A stretch of 64,000 bases of DNA from Dipetalonema caudispina. Lineage: Eukaryota; Nematoda; Chromadorea; Rhabditida; Onchocercidae. Positions 1 to 15,281 of this stretch are shown one piece after another (within the stretch, counting starts at the first letter, position 1; the number at the start of each line of letters is the position of its first letter). The notes under the pieces were generated by a model. It was not told the origin of the DNA and made no database searches. It saw only the letters and a program-made list of their open reading frames with translations. The stretch covers positions 1-64,000 of the forward strand of contig JABVXV010000175.1 of assembly GCA_013365325.1 (NCBI GenBank). Reading direction: 5' to 3'. The translations under genes and the position numbers were made by a program.

Positions 1-1454
<1,454 letters not shown>

Positions 1455-2724
1455 ATGGAAGAAGCGGAAAGATCGAAATTTGAATTGGAAATCGTCATTG
1501 GTAATAATTTTGTAATATTTATAATTTTGTTTTTAATTATTAACATTTAGAATTGTTTATTTGATATGGATTTAGCTAAGATTTGTTTATAATTACTACC
1601 TATAATAATTTGATGAAAATGTGAAACTTTAACAATAACATTTATATAAAATGAATGTTCAAAAATGTTTGCATCATTATTTCATTCATACTTTTTTATT
1701 TTACATTATATTTTGATGATAATGAATTAAATCAACATTAATTTGCATAACTATATTTGATAATAAATATAAATTATACATTATCATTTTCTATTATTAT
1801 TTTTTCTTATCATAACAGATTTATTCGATGATTCATCAGCATGGTATATTTTTTAAAATATCGATGAATTTATCGAAAAATTTCTAAAGCATTTACGCTT
1901 CAATTCCTAATATCTTCATTTTCATCGTTTATTACATTTTTTTTTTTTTTTTTTAATGTATCTATTACGTTTTAATTTCACTCTGATAATATCATATATC
2001 AAAATAAAATTTTAAAAAAAAAAAAAAAAAGTGAAATGAAATGAAGAAATAAAAGAAGAAAAGAAAGGAAATGAAAAGAGAGAGAGAGAGAGAGAGAGAG
2101 AAAGAATGAAAAGTACGTGTGGTTTTGATTTTGGGTTTTTTTGATGACAGCACCTATTATCCATAAAAGAAGGAAAGTATTCGTACCATTTGCTCAGTTT
2201 GTACTTTGTCGGAAATATTTTTTAATCTATTTGAAATTTTAATCATTACTTATCAATTATTTATTATTAGTTTTATCATTTTTTATTTTTTGCTTCACCA
2301 TTTTTCGTTATGTTTTTTTTTTTTTTTGTTTGTTCTTATCCGAAATATGAGAATAGTATGATTTTTTTTTTTTTATTTTTTTTATTTTTTTTTTTTTTTT
2401 TTTTTTTTTTTATTTTATTTTATTATAAATAAAATTTATGAAGTGTGTAAAATTTTGAGGAATGAAATAGTATGATCATTACAATAATTGTGTTTAAAGA
2501 AACAGAGAGGGAAGGGAAAAAAAAAAAAACCATTTCGAATTGATACGATTAAATATTTGGTAAATCTCTCGGAATATTATTAATATGTTTTGATGTTGTT
2601 GTTGTTATTATTGTTGCTTGAATGATTATTCATAAAATGCTATAGATTTATGAAATTTCAGCATTTCTCTGTTACTGAGGTAATGCAGGGAAATCATAAT
2701 GTTTATGTTATATTTAAAGTTATT

Positions 2725-2757
<33 letters not shown>

Positions 2758-3588
2758 ATGGATTTCAGAAAAAATATGATTAAATAGCAATTTTATTAAT
2801 TGATTAACCAATTTATTTATTAGTCGATTTTGTTGCAATACGATTTATAAAAGTTCGTGTTCTTCCAATTTTTTTTTAATTTACTTTATAGGTATTTTAC
2901 TAAAACTTATTAAAATAATTAGCTCATTAACTTTTCTTTTATTGTTAACTTATAATAAATTTTACTTCATTGATACTTCATCGTATCTTTCACAACTTCA
3001 TCTCTTCTTACCTTTCATAATCGAAAAGAAGCTTAACACTTGTTAATTATCACTGATTTATAAACATAAAATTTTATAGTATAATCAATTATTAAATACT
3101 CATAAGAAAAATTTATACTATTAATCGATGGAACATAGAAATGACCACTGAATTTTCATCTCCTCTTTATCTTCTTCTAGTTATTATGAATTTTCTTAAA
3201 TTTAAATTTATCTTTCAAATTGTAATACAGTTTGTTGTTCCATTTTATAATACCTTTTTAGACCTTTTATGATAATATTAAAATTTAATGAAATTATCAA
3301 CAGAAAAATTGCGAAATATTTGTGAAAAAAAAAAAAGATATTTTCAAACTAATTTATTTCATTTTCATTGTTAACATTACAATCTCTTTCATCATTTTTT
3401 TTTTTTTCATCCAATTAATTTATTAATGGAAATATTCAGGAAATTAAATTAATTAATTAACCGGAAAGTATAATATTAATCATTGATTGTTGTTTTTATA
3501 GATGATATGTTGAACAATATGGATGAAAATAGCAGTAGCACTGGTAGTGATGATGATGATAGTGGTGGCGATGATGGCGATGATGATG

Positions 3589-3628
<40 letters not shown>

Positions 3629-3652
3629 TAATAATAACAATAATGATGATGG

Positions 3653-3692
<40 letters not shown>

Positions 3693-6600
3693 AATGATAA
3701 TAATGGTATATTATGGAATCGTATCGCTGACCTCGAACATCAAGTTCAATCGCAAGAGGAAGAACTTGTAATTTATATTCTCTTCACCTTTTTCTTCCCT
3801 TCACACTCCAATTATATAGGCATTTAATGCTTGGTATCCATTTGAAATTTTATCGACAATTTATTCATCTCTTCATCTTTCTTCTTTTCTCATTTCTAAT
3901 TTTAATTTAATTAAATTTAAATGAACAAAATTTGTAAGAAATCTCATCAATTTGCATAAATGAAAAATTATCCAAGCATTGATATTGATAGTTTTTTTTT
4001 TTTTTTTTTTCTTTTTCAATAAATTCAAATGATTTACAAATAAATAATCAATAATGCTAATCAAAATTAATTGTAAATTAAATTAATCCGATTAATATCA
4101 AAATGATTAGTATTATTTTACAAAAATTTTTGTTTGTTGTTATCAATCAAAAGCAGCATTTTAGGATATTCATTTCTGATCTATCCATCATTTCGATGAT
4201 ATATGTATAATGATGAAATAATAATCATATAATATTTGAATATTCAATGTCTATTTCCATTTCTATGCTATATATTAAATGGTGGAAAAAAAAAATTTGA
4301 TTTTTTTTTTTCAATTTGATGCAAAAAAAAAAAAAAGAGAAAATTTCTTCTTCATTTGGCCTATTTAAATGTTCTAAATTTGTTGCCTGTTTATGCCAAA
4401 TTTATCACTTTCTAAGCTTTTTTTTTTTTTCTTTCGTCCTCCATTCTTTCTTCTTTTAATTTCATGCTATTTTATTCTATTCTATAATCATTTTACAAAA
4501 TGAATTTTCATTTTATTTTGTTAATTTTTAAATTCTTTTAATTTCAATTAATTATTTGTTAAATATATTTTTACAATATTAATAATACATTTTAGTTGAA
4601 TATTACTAATACCATTATGTTTCTTTTCTTTTTTTTTTCTTTTTTTTTGATAGAAAAGAAAAGTTTTAGGGAATTGTATTAAGTATTAAATGAATAAAAA
4701 ATTTAACGGATCATCCATTCTATCATACTTTTGAAATATTTATGGTAATAATTTTTGAACTTTTCAAAAATCCTTCCTACCATTATAAATCCAATTTTGA
4801 ATCTTTCAGAATCCTCTCCATCACATATTCTCTCATACAAACAAACAATCGTCAAATTTTTTTAGAATCCTTCTTGCTATCGTATATAATTCTTTTGTAG
4901 CAAAAAAAAAAAAAAAAAAAAACAAATCCTCGAACCTATTTCAGTATTCTTCTTCCCAAAAACCTTCCTATCCTTCAGAATTCTCATCATTATTATTATT
5001 TCTTGTCTTGCTGCAAATGCTTTTCGAATCGTCAAAATCTTTTAGTTTATTTCAGAATCTTCAACTAATCATACATTCTTTTATTTGCTTGCTTAACAAT
5101 TTATTTATTTGTATTACTAATTCCTTTCTTACCACGCCTCTTCCCATTTCCCTATTTATCCGATCTAATATTTCATTTAGCATAGATATTATTCTAAAAT
5201 TGATTACTACACTTTTGCAGATGTGTTTGCGTTCCACAGCAGCTGAAACATTACGTCGTTTGAATGATTTGGAGCAATCATTAGTAGTCTCCACCACGAA
5301 TATCATCACTATCACAACAACAACAACAACAACACCAACAACAATAACGACAACAACAACAAGAACAACAACCACAACGACTGCTACTACTACTTCAAGT
5401 CCTTCAATGCAAACAGCTACAGCTATACCACGGATATTACGATTGACCCCAACAAGTTCAGGTACTTTTAGTTTTTTATTTTCAACAAATTGTAATCCAT
5501 TATTTGTTATCTTTTCTCATCCTCACGATATATTTTCGTTTTTAATACACAATAATAGTGAATTGTTTATCATATTCCTTTAAAAAAACAAAGATCTATT
5601 ATTAGAAATTTTGGATAGGATATTTTAGCTTAAACTAATAGCATAAATTTAATTTAATACTGAAAAATAAATAGTTTGTTGTAAAATAAATCAATCATTT
5701 ATGTATTTCATTTTATTCAACGTTATAATTTAACCATTTCAAGATATTTTCTCCTATCATTCTTTTCCCATTGATTGGTTTAATTTTAGTTCACTTCCTA
5801 ATTGTTATAAAATAACCAAAACATATATATATATCCAAATTTAATTAAGCTTTTAAATAATTCCATTTTTTTTTTAAAAATCCCAAAGTTTCCAAATAAT
5901 TTTAACATGTTCTATGCTTTATCAATGAAATGATAATGAAATAATTTAAAAATTTTCAATAATTTTATAATAAATTATCCAATAACCTCTTCATTTTCAA
6001 TTTTTTTTTTTTAATTCAATTTATTTGTATCAATTATTTATCTCATTTTCAGATAACAGACAATCATCACAGAATCGTTTCATTTCACGTTCAGTGCATA
6101 ATTTACATTCGTTAACACCAAAAAATCGACTAAATAATGGACATCCAAAATGTCGTACCGATGAAAATGGCAATCAAACTGTATCAAATGAAATTTTATT
6201 TAATGATGGAAATGTGAGTTTATTTTTTCTTTCAATCTTATTGCATATTTTCCCATAGTTTGTTTGTAACTTCTCTCATGTAAAATGTCCAATTTTCTCG
6301 TACACTTTGTGTCGTCAAATTTCCCAAATAATATCAACAATTCACCTCATTAATGATATATTTATTTTATATCAATTAAAATCACTCAAATTATATCATC
6401 AATTGGAAATTATTTAAATTGTATATGATATAAATTGGATTATAAATTTCGATAATTTATACAAAATCAGATAATTTGATTTAATTTTCATTATTTTGAA
6501 ATAATTAACTGAAAATTCATTAATTAATTGATCATATTAACAATTAATTTTTTGATAATAAAAATGTAAATAAATATATAATGGTTTCAGTTAACAATGA

Positions 6601-9600
6601 TAACAAAAAAAAATGATTCATCTCTTTTCTTTTATTTTTAAAAAATTCGAATATTTTAAATTTGAAAAGAATATAGAAATGTGATATATTTGAGGAAAAT
6701 TTTAAAACATATTCATTTCATTTGTTGAAAGAAGCAATTGAGTGGAGGGAGCATTTCTCTCTTTCTTCCTCACAAAATCCTTGTTTACATATTTACTATT
6801 CTTTGTTTGTTTACATATTTATTTATCACTCTATCTTTTATTTGCATATATTTATCATGCATTCATTTCTAGAAATTTATTCTATACATATTGGGTTATT
6901 TTCTCCTAAAATATATAATGTAAATTGAATATCAGCGTAACCTTTTTTTTTTTTCCTGTAATTTAAGTTCATTAATTTTGTTCAATTAAATTTCCAATCA
7001 TTTCACCATTTCAAATATGATGAAGTAAATATTTCAAAGAATTTTTTTTTTTTTTTCCTTCTGCAATAGATTGCAATTATTAGCTGTAAAAATAGTCTAA
7101 ACAACTGATAGAGGAAAAAAAAAGGAATGAATAATAGTTTAAGTGTTGAATGTTTTAGTCATTTTGTAAAAGCTTCATTTTTAAGATATTTGAGTTAATT
7201 GATCACATTTACAACATTCTTACATCTAGCGGATAATGATCGATTCATAATTTTTACTTTTTAATTTTCCAAATTATCCATAATATAGGTTTAAAGCTAA
7301 TGTTTTAAGCAGCCGATAACGTGAATTTGTTTCGAAATATACTAAGATTTTTACATTTTATTTTGTCACCGTAACAGAATTGAATTTTTCCTAAATTCTA
7401 ATAATCTTCAATTTTTTGATCTATTTTCCTAAATTTTATTAATTTGCCATTGAAAATATCTAATTAGATATTTCACAAACTTATGCAAATCATCATTAGC
7501 TTTCTAACAATTATGATTTATTATACTTTACAATTAATTTCAACAAAAAAAAAAAAAAAAAAAAAAAAAGTAATGGAATATTTTGTAGCCTTCTGTGCAA
7601 ACAAATCCGAGATCAGGACGTTATATACGTCGGAATGTTGAAAACTTTGGTATACAGAATCAAGAAACGCATATTAAAACGCCAACGACAACGATACCAA
7701 TGAAGAAATGGTTGAGTAGTGCTGATGTAAAGTGCAATAGAGGAGGACGACGTAATTCACGAGATCATCTAATGAAGAATAATACATTTGGGACATCAAC
7801 AGCTAATTTATCATATTATAAATCAACAACGTACGTACGTGTACATACACTTTCCTTCGTTGATTTCATCAATTTTACACTTTTACATCTCTAATAATCC
7901 TATTATCCTCTCATACTTCATTTCTTACTCATTTTTCTAAATTTTTTTTTTTTTTTTTTTTAAATAATTTCAAGATTAATTTATTTTTATTTTAGTAGAC
8001 TTGGATCACCAAGCAGTTTAAGTATTTCACAACATTCGTTATCACGTTTTGGGTTAGTTTTTTTTTCTAGTAATTTTTTTTTTTTTTTTTTTTTGTACTG
8101 AAAAATATTCTATCCATTGCTTAACAATTATTTCGAACTAATAAAGTAATTGATTAAATTGATAAAAGTTCTGGATAAAAAGTATTATAGTTTTGAAAAA
8201 GATTTTTAGATATATTGTATGATAATGTTACATTTTAACTTAATGAAATATACCTATTAATTGGGATTAATCATGGTAAATTTATTGTATAGTATAGGTA
8301 TCATGAAAGATTCCATGTTAAGTATCATATAACATCCTAAAATTGATGAGAGTGTTTCAATGGTTCTTTAATGATATCGTTTTATTTTCTATTCATTAAA
8401 TAATATTGTATTATTAAAACTTCATATCATTAGAATCATAAAAAATAGAAATAAATTGATCGAAATTGCAAAAAAAGAAAACAATTAATTTATTTAGATT
8501 AGAACTACGAGAGCCGTCATTTCTATGTGAGAAAGGTGTACTACAGGTATTTGTGAACGGTAAACCGGTATATCTTCCAGTACCTAATTCAATTACCGAT
8601 ATTGATCTTGCATGTGAACTTGATGCTCCTACATGTGAACCAACACTTAATTGGGTTTATGGGTGACTTTTTTTTTCGTATCATGATAATTGAAATAATA
8701 GATGTTATCGTTTGCTTATTTAAATTTATCCTTAAAAAAAAAAAAAAAAAATCTTCCGTTGATCGTATAATTGTAATCTTTTGAATTAACGCTGTTTTTT
8801 TTTTTTTTTTATTTTTTTCTTCAGTTATCGCGGTAAAGATTGTCGTGGAAATCTCCATGAATTACCAACCGGTGAAATTGTCTATTTCACAGGTACCATT
8901 GCTGTACTGCACAATCTTAATGAAGGATTACAACGATACTACACCAAACATACCAGCGATATCAAATGGTATCCATTTATTTGCCACTTTTTCAAAAATC
9001 TTGAAAATATTTCTAATTGTTGAAATACTTAAAATTACAAGAGAACACTCGAGAATACACATTTATTTGTGATTTATTTGCAGTTTACTAATAATAAACT
9101 GTGTGATTTACACATATCTTACTTGACAGGTTATTAGAGATTCATTAAGCTATTCACTTTTTTCAACAATTAAAAACAAGTTTTATAATTTATGTATACC
9201 TAACAGATTACATCCAGTTAAGTAATACAATTTAATTTAGTATTACAATAAATTTTCATGTTAAAATAAATTGCAAGATAGAATTACTGAATCATTTGTT
9301 TGTTCCTAAATGTCAAAGACTCTATGTTTCTCTGTGAATAATAACAAGTTACGAACCGAAAACAAAAAAAAAAAAAAAAAATCATTGATTGATTTGATAA
9401 TTGAATTGCAGTATGGCTATTCATCCAAATAAGCTACACATTGCCACTGGTCAAACATCGCGACGTTTTCTGGAAAAAAGTGTAAGTTATTAGATTGAAA
9501 TAGATATTATTTAAATATATGTACTTGTTTGTTACTAATTTACTTGAAAATTTAATAATAAAGTGCTAATTTTTACATTTTCCAATCTTTTTCTTTTCAT

Positions 9601-12600
9601 TTCTGATTTTTATTTTCGTGATTTCTTAGTTCAATGAACGATCTTGGGTATGTTATGTATGATATGATGATACAAGTGTAATCATTCTTGTTTCGATTGT
9701 TCCTATAGCAAACATTATTTTACATCTTATTTTTGTCGTTATATAGATGTATCTCTGAAATTAATTCATAACTAAATTACTACCTTTATGAATGTAAAAT
9801 AGAAATAGGTTACCGTACTTAAGAATTATTAAACATTTAAAAAGTAAGAAGTGAATTGTGCGATTCATAAATCATATAAATTTAGATCATTTACTTATGT
9901 ATTTACTTTTTTCTTTTCATTTCTTCTAGGGTTTCAACATTCATCGTTCACCAATATCATCAATTACGGAACTGAATAATATTTTGGAAACTGACCAATA
10001 TAAGGTTCTTTTATCATTTCTAATTTTCATCCTATTCGACTATTAAATATTTCATTTCAACAATGCCTGATGTTATATCAAATTCATGATGATAAAAGAA
10101 GTAGTATATCATTCGATTGTTCAATTATTAAGTTCCATACTTCTTACCGTATTAATAATTACGTCCATTGCCAATCCCTGGATGAGATAACTTTAATTGT
10201 CATCAAATTAGTTTGTTTAGTTTGGTCGGTAATTGATTTAATTTTATCCGATTAACTTATGGTATTGTATTTTTGAAATTTCTGACTATATTCATTCCCA
10301 TGTAATTTAATCCAACTGTTTACCTACCTATTGTTTAAGTTTTATATTATGATAGGTAAATATACATATTTATTTTCAACAAAAAATGATGTATGATATT
10401 AAGAGATTAAATTGTGGTTATACATCAAATCGTCACAAAAATTTAGGCTCATGTACGTATTTGGGATTCGATAACGCTTCAAACATTGCGCACAATTGGA
10501 ACAGGTGATGCAAGTGCAAATTTTGATCGAGGTGTTCAATGTTGTGCATTTAGTCATGCTACAACAGATGGCATGCAACTTGCAGTTATTGATGATTCCT
10601 ACGAACATATACTTAGTGTTTGGGAATGGCAAAAAGGAAAGAAAATTGCAGAAATCAAGGGAAGCTTTGCAATTTTGCTTTTTTTTTTTTTTCTCGTTAG
10701 ACTAAATATATTTATGTTTCTCCGTTAAATTAAATTAAATTAAATTAATGACAGCATATCGAAATTAGCATGAATTATCCATAAAGGTTGTAAAGAATTT
10801 TTATACTTATCGTTTTAAATTCTTACAATTATGAGAGAATAGTTTGGTATTCCTTACAAAATAATCATAAAATAATAAATAATACTGGTCTATTTTGGAA
10901 GTAATTCTAGGATTTAATCCAACCTATCAATTTTATTTGATAGAAGTATCATTTGCAAAAGTATTTTTATTCAGGTATATGAGATAGTTGATTCAAATAA
11001 TTCTTTAATTTTTTTAAATTGTTGATTTTTAATTTTCGAGAGTTCAATCAAAAATAAAGCGGAGAAAAAAAGAAGAATAGTTATCTTGATAAGATAAGTC
11101 TATCAAACGATTGTGCATATTTAGAGAATCTTCTTTTACTACTATCCATCTAAATGAATTAATTACATGCGATAGCATAAATTTGCTTTTTACAGAGTGC
11201 TAATGATCAAGTGTTTGCATGTGAATTTCATCCGTACTCCAAAAATGTCCTAATTTCATATGGTAAGGGTCATTGCAACATTTGGACTATCGATGGAGCA
11301 ATGCTCATCAAAAAACCAATTATATTTGAGGTATTATAAGCAAATTGATATTTGAATAGAAAAACAGGTTCTAAGGTAAAATAATCCATCTAAAAAAAGA
11401 GATAGAAGAAAATATATGTATCCATCCTTCTTCATCTCTTTTTTCCCTCTCTATTTTAGTTATAGCATTTATTAACAGCATCGTAAATAATGCAATCATA
11501 TGATAGGAAATTTTAAATGAGGGAAAATATCGTAAATTATTTAATCAATTAATTGTATGAAAACTGAGAAAAAAAAGTTATACATTTTTATGAACAAAAT
11601 TTTCAAATTCTTAATACAAATTAGTAAGCGATCATGCATTAATGTCACCCCCAATAGTTTTAGATAATCCAAGAGGATAAGATTATCATTTATAGACTTT
11701 TGAAAGTTTCCGAATTTTGAGTGATATTTATTTAATTGCATTTCTCAATTAATAAAAAATATATAACTTCATACTGGAAACCATATGCTCATGAAATGGC
11801 TACTCAAATTTTATTAATTATCCTAATTTAGGGTCGTAATAAACCAAAGCTGGTACTTTGTTCACACTTTACTGAACGTGGGCATATTATAACAGGTGAT
11901 TCCAATGGCACGCTAACAATTTGGAATACATATCAGATTAAACCAATTCGACAAGTGCCAAAGGTTGTTGTCGAATTTCATTTATGAATAATTTCGGTCT
12001 AAAATAAATTTCTTTAATGTTATGAAAAGGATTTTCAAGTAGTGAAGTACTTCTCAATGACTAAAATGTGTAAGGAGGACAAATTTAATGAGCAAATAAT
12101 TTTGAATTAATTAGTAAACGAATAAAGAGTTATGATAGCAGTATAATGAGTGTTCTAAAAAAAAAAATTTTATTATGAAAAGGAATTTAGTGCTTCAAAC
12201 TATGCATTGGTTAGATTATTTCGAATATGAAGTTGAAAATTTTAACCCATATTGAACTATGATCAAACTATTTCATTTACATTTAATCAGACAAACATTG
12301 ATGCTTATTTTTATTGTAAAATAAGCGATGATATTCATGATTATTCTTCAATTTAAGGCTCATAATGGTGGTGTTTGGGCATTATGCTTACTTGGTAACG
12401 GACATTTCATTTCGGCTGGTAAAGATCGAATGTTATTTGAATGGGAAACTGATGGTTTAACAAAAATTCGTGGTCCAATAGCAGTAAGTATAAATATAGT
12501 AGATATTTTTAGAATAGGAAATAAATCATACAACTTATACAAAACAATTTGCTATTGATTGATAAGCCTTACATTTACATCATTGTTGATATTTAATCTA

Positions 12601-15281
12601 TTCTCTATAAGACATTATGAATTGATGCTAAAATAAAAGAAGGTAAAAACCAACATATATTTCTCTTTAATAATATAGCTTTTGTTTAAAATCTCAATAA
12701 ATCTTCTATCATTGAAACCTGAAAATATTCTATTCGATTACCTAACTCGTAGCCTTATTTTTTTCGATTTCAGTTTCCAGATGAAGGAAGCGGTTGTATA
12801 CGTACCATAGCATCAACTTCAACGTCACATTTATTCATTGGTACAACACGGAATACAATTTGGAGTGGTACATTGGATAATGGTTTTCAACGAATTCAAC
12901 AGGTTCATTTTAGATTTTCCCATAAGAGATCAGATTTATGTTTCTAACAACATTTTCTCTAGTACTTCACAGTGTTCGTCGATTAGATGAATCAAATTTT
13001 TTTTTACCTTTTTTTCGGACTAAAAAAAAATCTCATTTTGAAAATTTTTTAAACCTTTTCAAAAAATTTAGATTTTTTGAATAAGAATATTGATGATAAC
13101 ATTGAATACTATATAGGCACATGCAGATGCTGTAACACATATTACCTCGCATCCAACAAAACCACAATTCCTCTCTTCCTCAACTGATAACAAATTACGA
13201 TTGTATGATACAGAAACAAAAAAGGTACTTTGGAGTCTGCCTGTTAAGGTTTGATTTTACATCGCTTTCTTAACATCAAAACCATTTTGATTAAATTTAG
13301 ATTAAAGGGATATTTAGGATACTTATGTATTATTAATGCTATTTTCTTGTTTTAAGCATCGTATATGAGGGATTTAATCCAGTTGAATAGATAATGTTAA
13401 AGCATTGCTTGGTATATTTATACACATAGATCGATATATTGATGAACAAATAAAGGAGTGGTTATTTTTGATTCTAAATTAAATTAAAATTATTACTAAA
13501 TGTTGTACGTAAACATCTTTGAAATTTTTGTAAAATTATAGGATGAAATATGCTGTGCTGATTTTCATCCACAAGGTGATACTTTTGCTATTGGTTTTGC
13601 CAACGGAACATGGGCCGTGTATATTTACACGCATCAAACGCAGCTTTATGTTTTTGAAGAGGAAATAAATAATGCGATTACAACGATGAGATTTTCAACA
13701 ACTGGCAATTTTTTAGCTGTTGCAACCAAAGTAAGTAGTTTTGATTGGGAATTTTTTTTCTTAAAGTTCATTTCGGTTTAACAAGGTTCAGAATTGAGCT
13801 GATAATGTTGCAAAAAATCAGAGTAAGATTTTTTTCTTCAAATTCCTTTCAATTTGTGTCTTGATCATCTGCTAGTCCAACACACCGTGAAATTTCGAAA
13901 GTTTATTTTTTCAACTAACCATTTTTTTTGTACTCTTTTTTTTTCCGTATTACTTGGGAGTTGCTATGATCCTTTATTCCTGCTAAAAGCGCTCATGATG
14001 ACAAATTAATAGAAAATCATCTGTTTTCATCATTTTTCGAATTAAATGTTCAATTTGTCTTACAGGGAAAAAAATTATCAATTTACGCCATATCGGGTGA
14101 TTTTCGACACTATGTTAAAGTATCACAGATTACGGTAAATTTTTTATCATCATAAGTACTGTCGAAAACGCTCTAAAAAAATTGAGCAAAAAAGGATTTT
14201 GCTAACTGTTTTGTTTGCTATTTTTATTTCTCGTTAACAACTTCAAAATTCTAATTTGCACCAATTTTAGGAATTAAATGCTTCGATAAAGACGATGGAC
14301 TGGTCAACAGATGGTACATTGCTACGAACTAACGATGATGATCTCCAACATTATATATGTAAGGCATAGCATACTTCATGTGTATTATTTACCTGCCTAT
14401 CGGTATCATAGCAACAATATTCCATTTTATTACAATAAATTTTGCAAATTTAGCACTTTATGCTTTAGAACAGTTATAAATTCTTAAATTATTAAATACA
14501 AGAAAATTTATCTTCCACATAAAATTTTACCTGTCTAATTTGAAAATGTTGTTCTAATTTAAATATATATAAAATGTAAACTATGTCATGGATTATTTTT
14601 CAAATTTAGGGAATTCAAGCACTGGCCGACCAGCTAGTGTACAAGAAGCCAGTGATGTGGAATGGGCTTCAGCAAGATGTCCAGTTTCATTTGAGAATGC
14701 TTGTATTTTATATGCATTGATGAAATCTATTGCTGCCATTGATCGTAGTCCTGATAAGCGATATGTTGCAGTAGTCTTATCAAATGGTATGCTTCGTTTC
14801 TATCAGCATCCGACAACAACGATTTTGGTAAATTTTCAGCATTTAAAAAAATTTTTTTTTTTCAAAAAGAAATTTGAAATCAGTTATAGTAATTTGAAAA
14901 ATTTATCCCTACTGAGTTCCTCTAATTTTTTAAATTATTTTTGAAAACCATAACACTTTTATCATCCCAAAATATAGGTATTATTGCACTTTGGAATAAA
15001 GTTTGAAAGTAAAGGTAGTCATCAGATTTGAATACTTTTGCAAAAATTAAAAATTTCTGAATTTTTTCAATTCCATAATTTTTTATAGGCTTTGCTGTTG
15101 CTTTATCGATTTCAAATTGGAAAGGAAGCTCATATTAGAAATTTATTTTCAGGCTTCATATAAAGAAGCATACGGTTATAGTGTTTGTGCACGAAATGTT
15201 ACCTTTGTTGGTGGAATGCTGATTAGTGATGGTAGTAATGATGGAGCAATTTATCAATGGAAATTATCCGAGATAGCATGA
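1455..15281 (+). CDS. elp-1: EMAP-like microtubule-associated protein (EML/ELP-1 family)
   Basis: Likely binds microtubules or tubulin through a HELP motif and WD40-type TAPE propeller. Inferred exons: 1455-1500 (tentative), 3502-3767, 5221-5461, 6053-6213, 7589-7830, 7996-8052, 8498-8662, 8825-8968, 9412-9481, 9630-9647, 9930-10004, 10447-10659, 11196-11330, 11832-11963, 12358-12483, 12774-12902, 13117-13248, 13542-13730, 14066-14134, 14271-14358, 14610-14827, 15153-15281. Phases agree throughout, giving about 1014 residues. The N-terminus has an Asp/Asn tract, a short EML-like coiled coil (about 86-125, with RIADLEHQVQSQEEEL) and a Thr-rich tract. HELP lies at about 345-415 (NWVYGYRGKDCRGN, LPTGEIVYF). 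The remainder is WD-like repeats such as HVRIWDS, VIDDSYEHILSVWEW and ISAGKDRMLFEW, ending IYQWKLSEIA. The donor after 10659 is GG rather than GT (see findings). The first exon is supported by a start codon, a gtaata donor and matching phase only. Confidence 0.93.
2076..2100. repeat. GA dinucleotide microsatellite
   Basis: An uninterrupted AG/GA run sits inside a purine-rich stretch (about 2030-2110), in the putative first intron of the EMAP-like gene. Confidence 0.9.
2725..2752. repeat. GA dinucleotide microsatellite
   Basis: A run of GA units followed by gggaggg lies in the same putative intron. It reads as Ser-Leu repeats on the minus strand, which makes a spurious open frame. Confidence 0.9.
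3547..3701 (+). repeat. Coding GAT/AAT microsatellite (Asp/Asn tract)
   Basis: Trinucleotide runs of GAT and AAT within the second exon of the EMAP-like gene encode a long acidic and Asn-rich tract directly before the predicted coiled coil. Being a pure triplet repeat, it should vary in length between individuals without shifting the frame. Confidence 0.9.

Larger units (their letters stand above)
1501..3501 (+). other. First intron (tentative) of the EMAP-like gene
   Basis: This 2-kb stretch separates the tentative first exon from the first certain one. It holds GA microsatellites, many T and A homopolymers, and no supported coding sequence. If the first exon is wrong, this is 5' flank and translation could start at the Met codon at 3507 or 3519. 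Confidence 0.45.
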
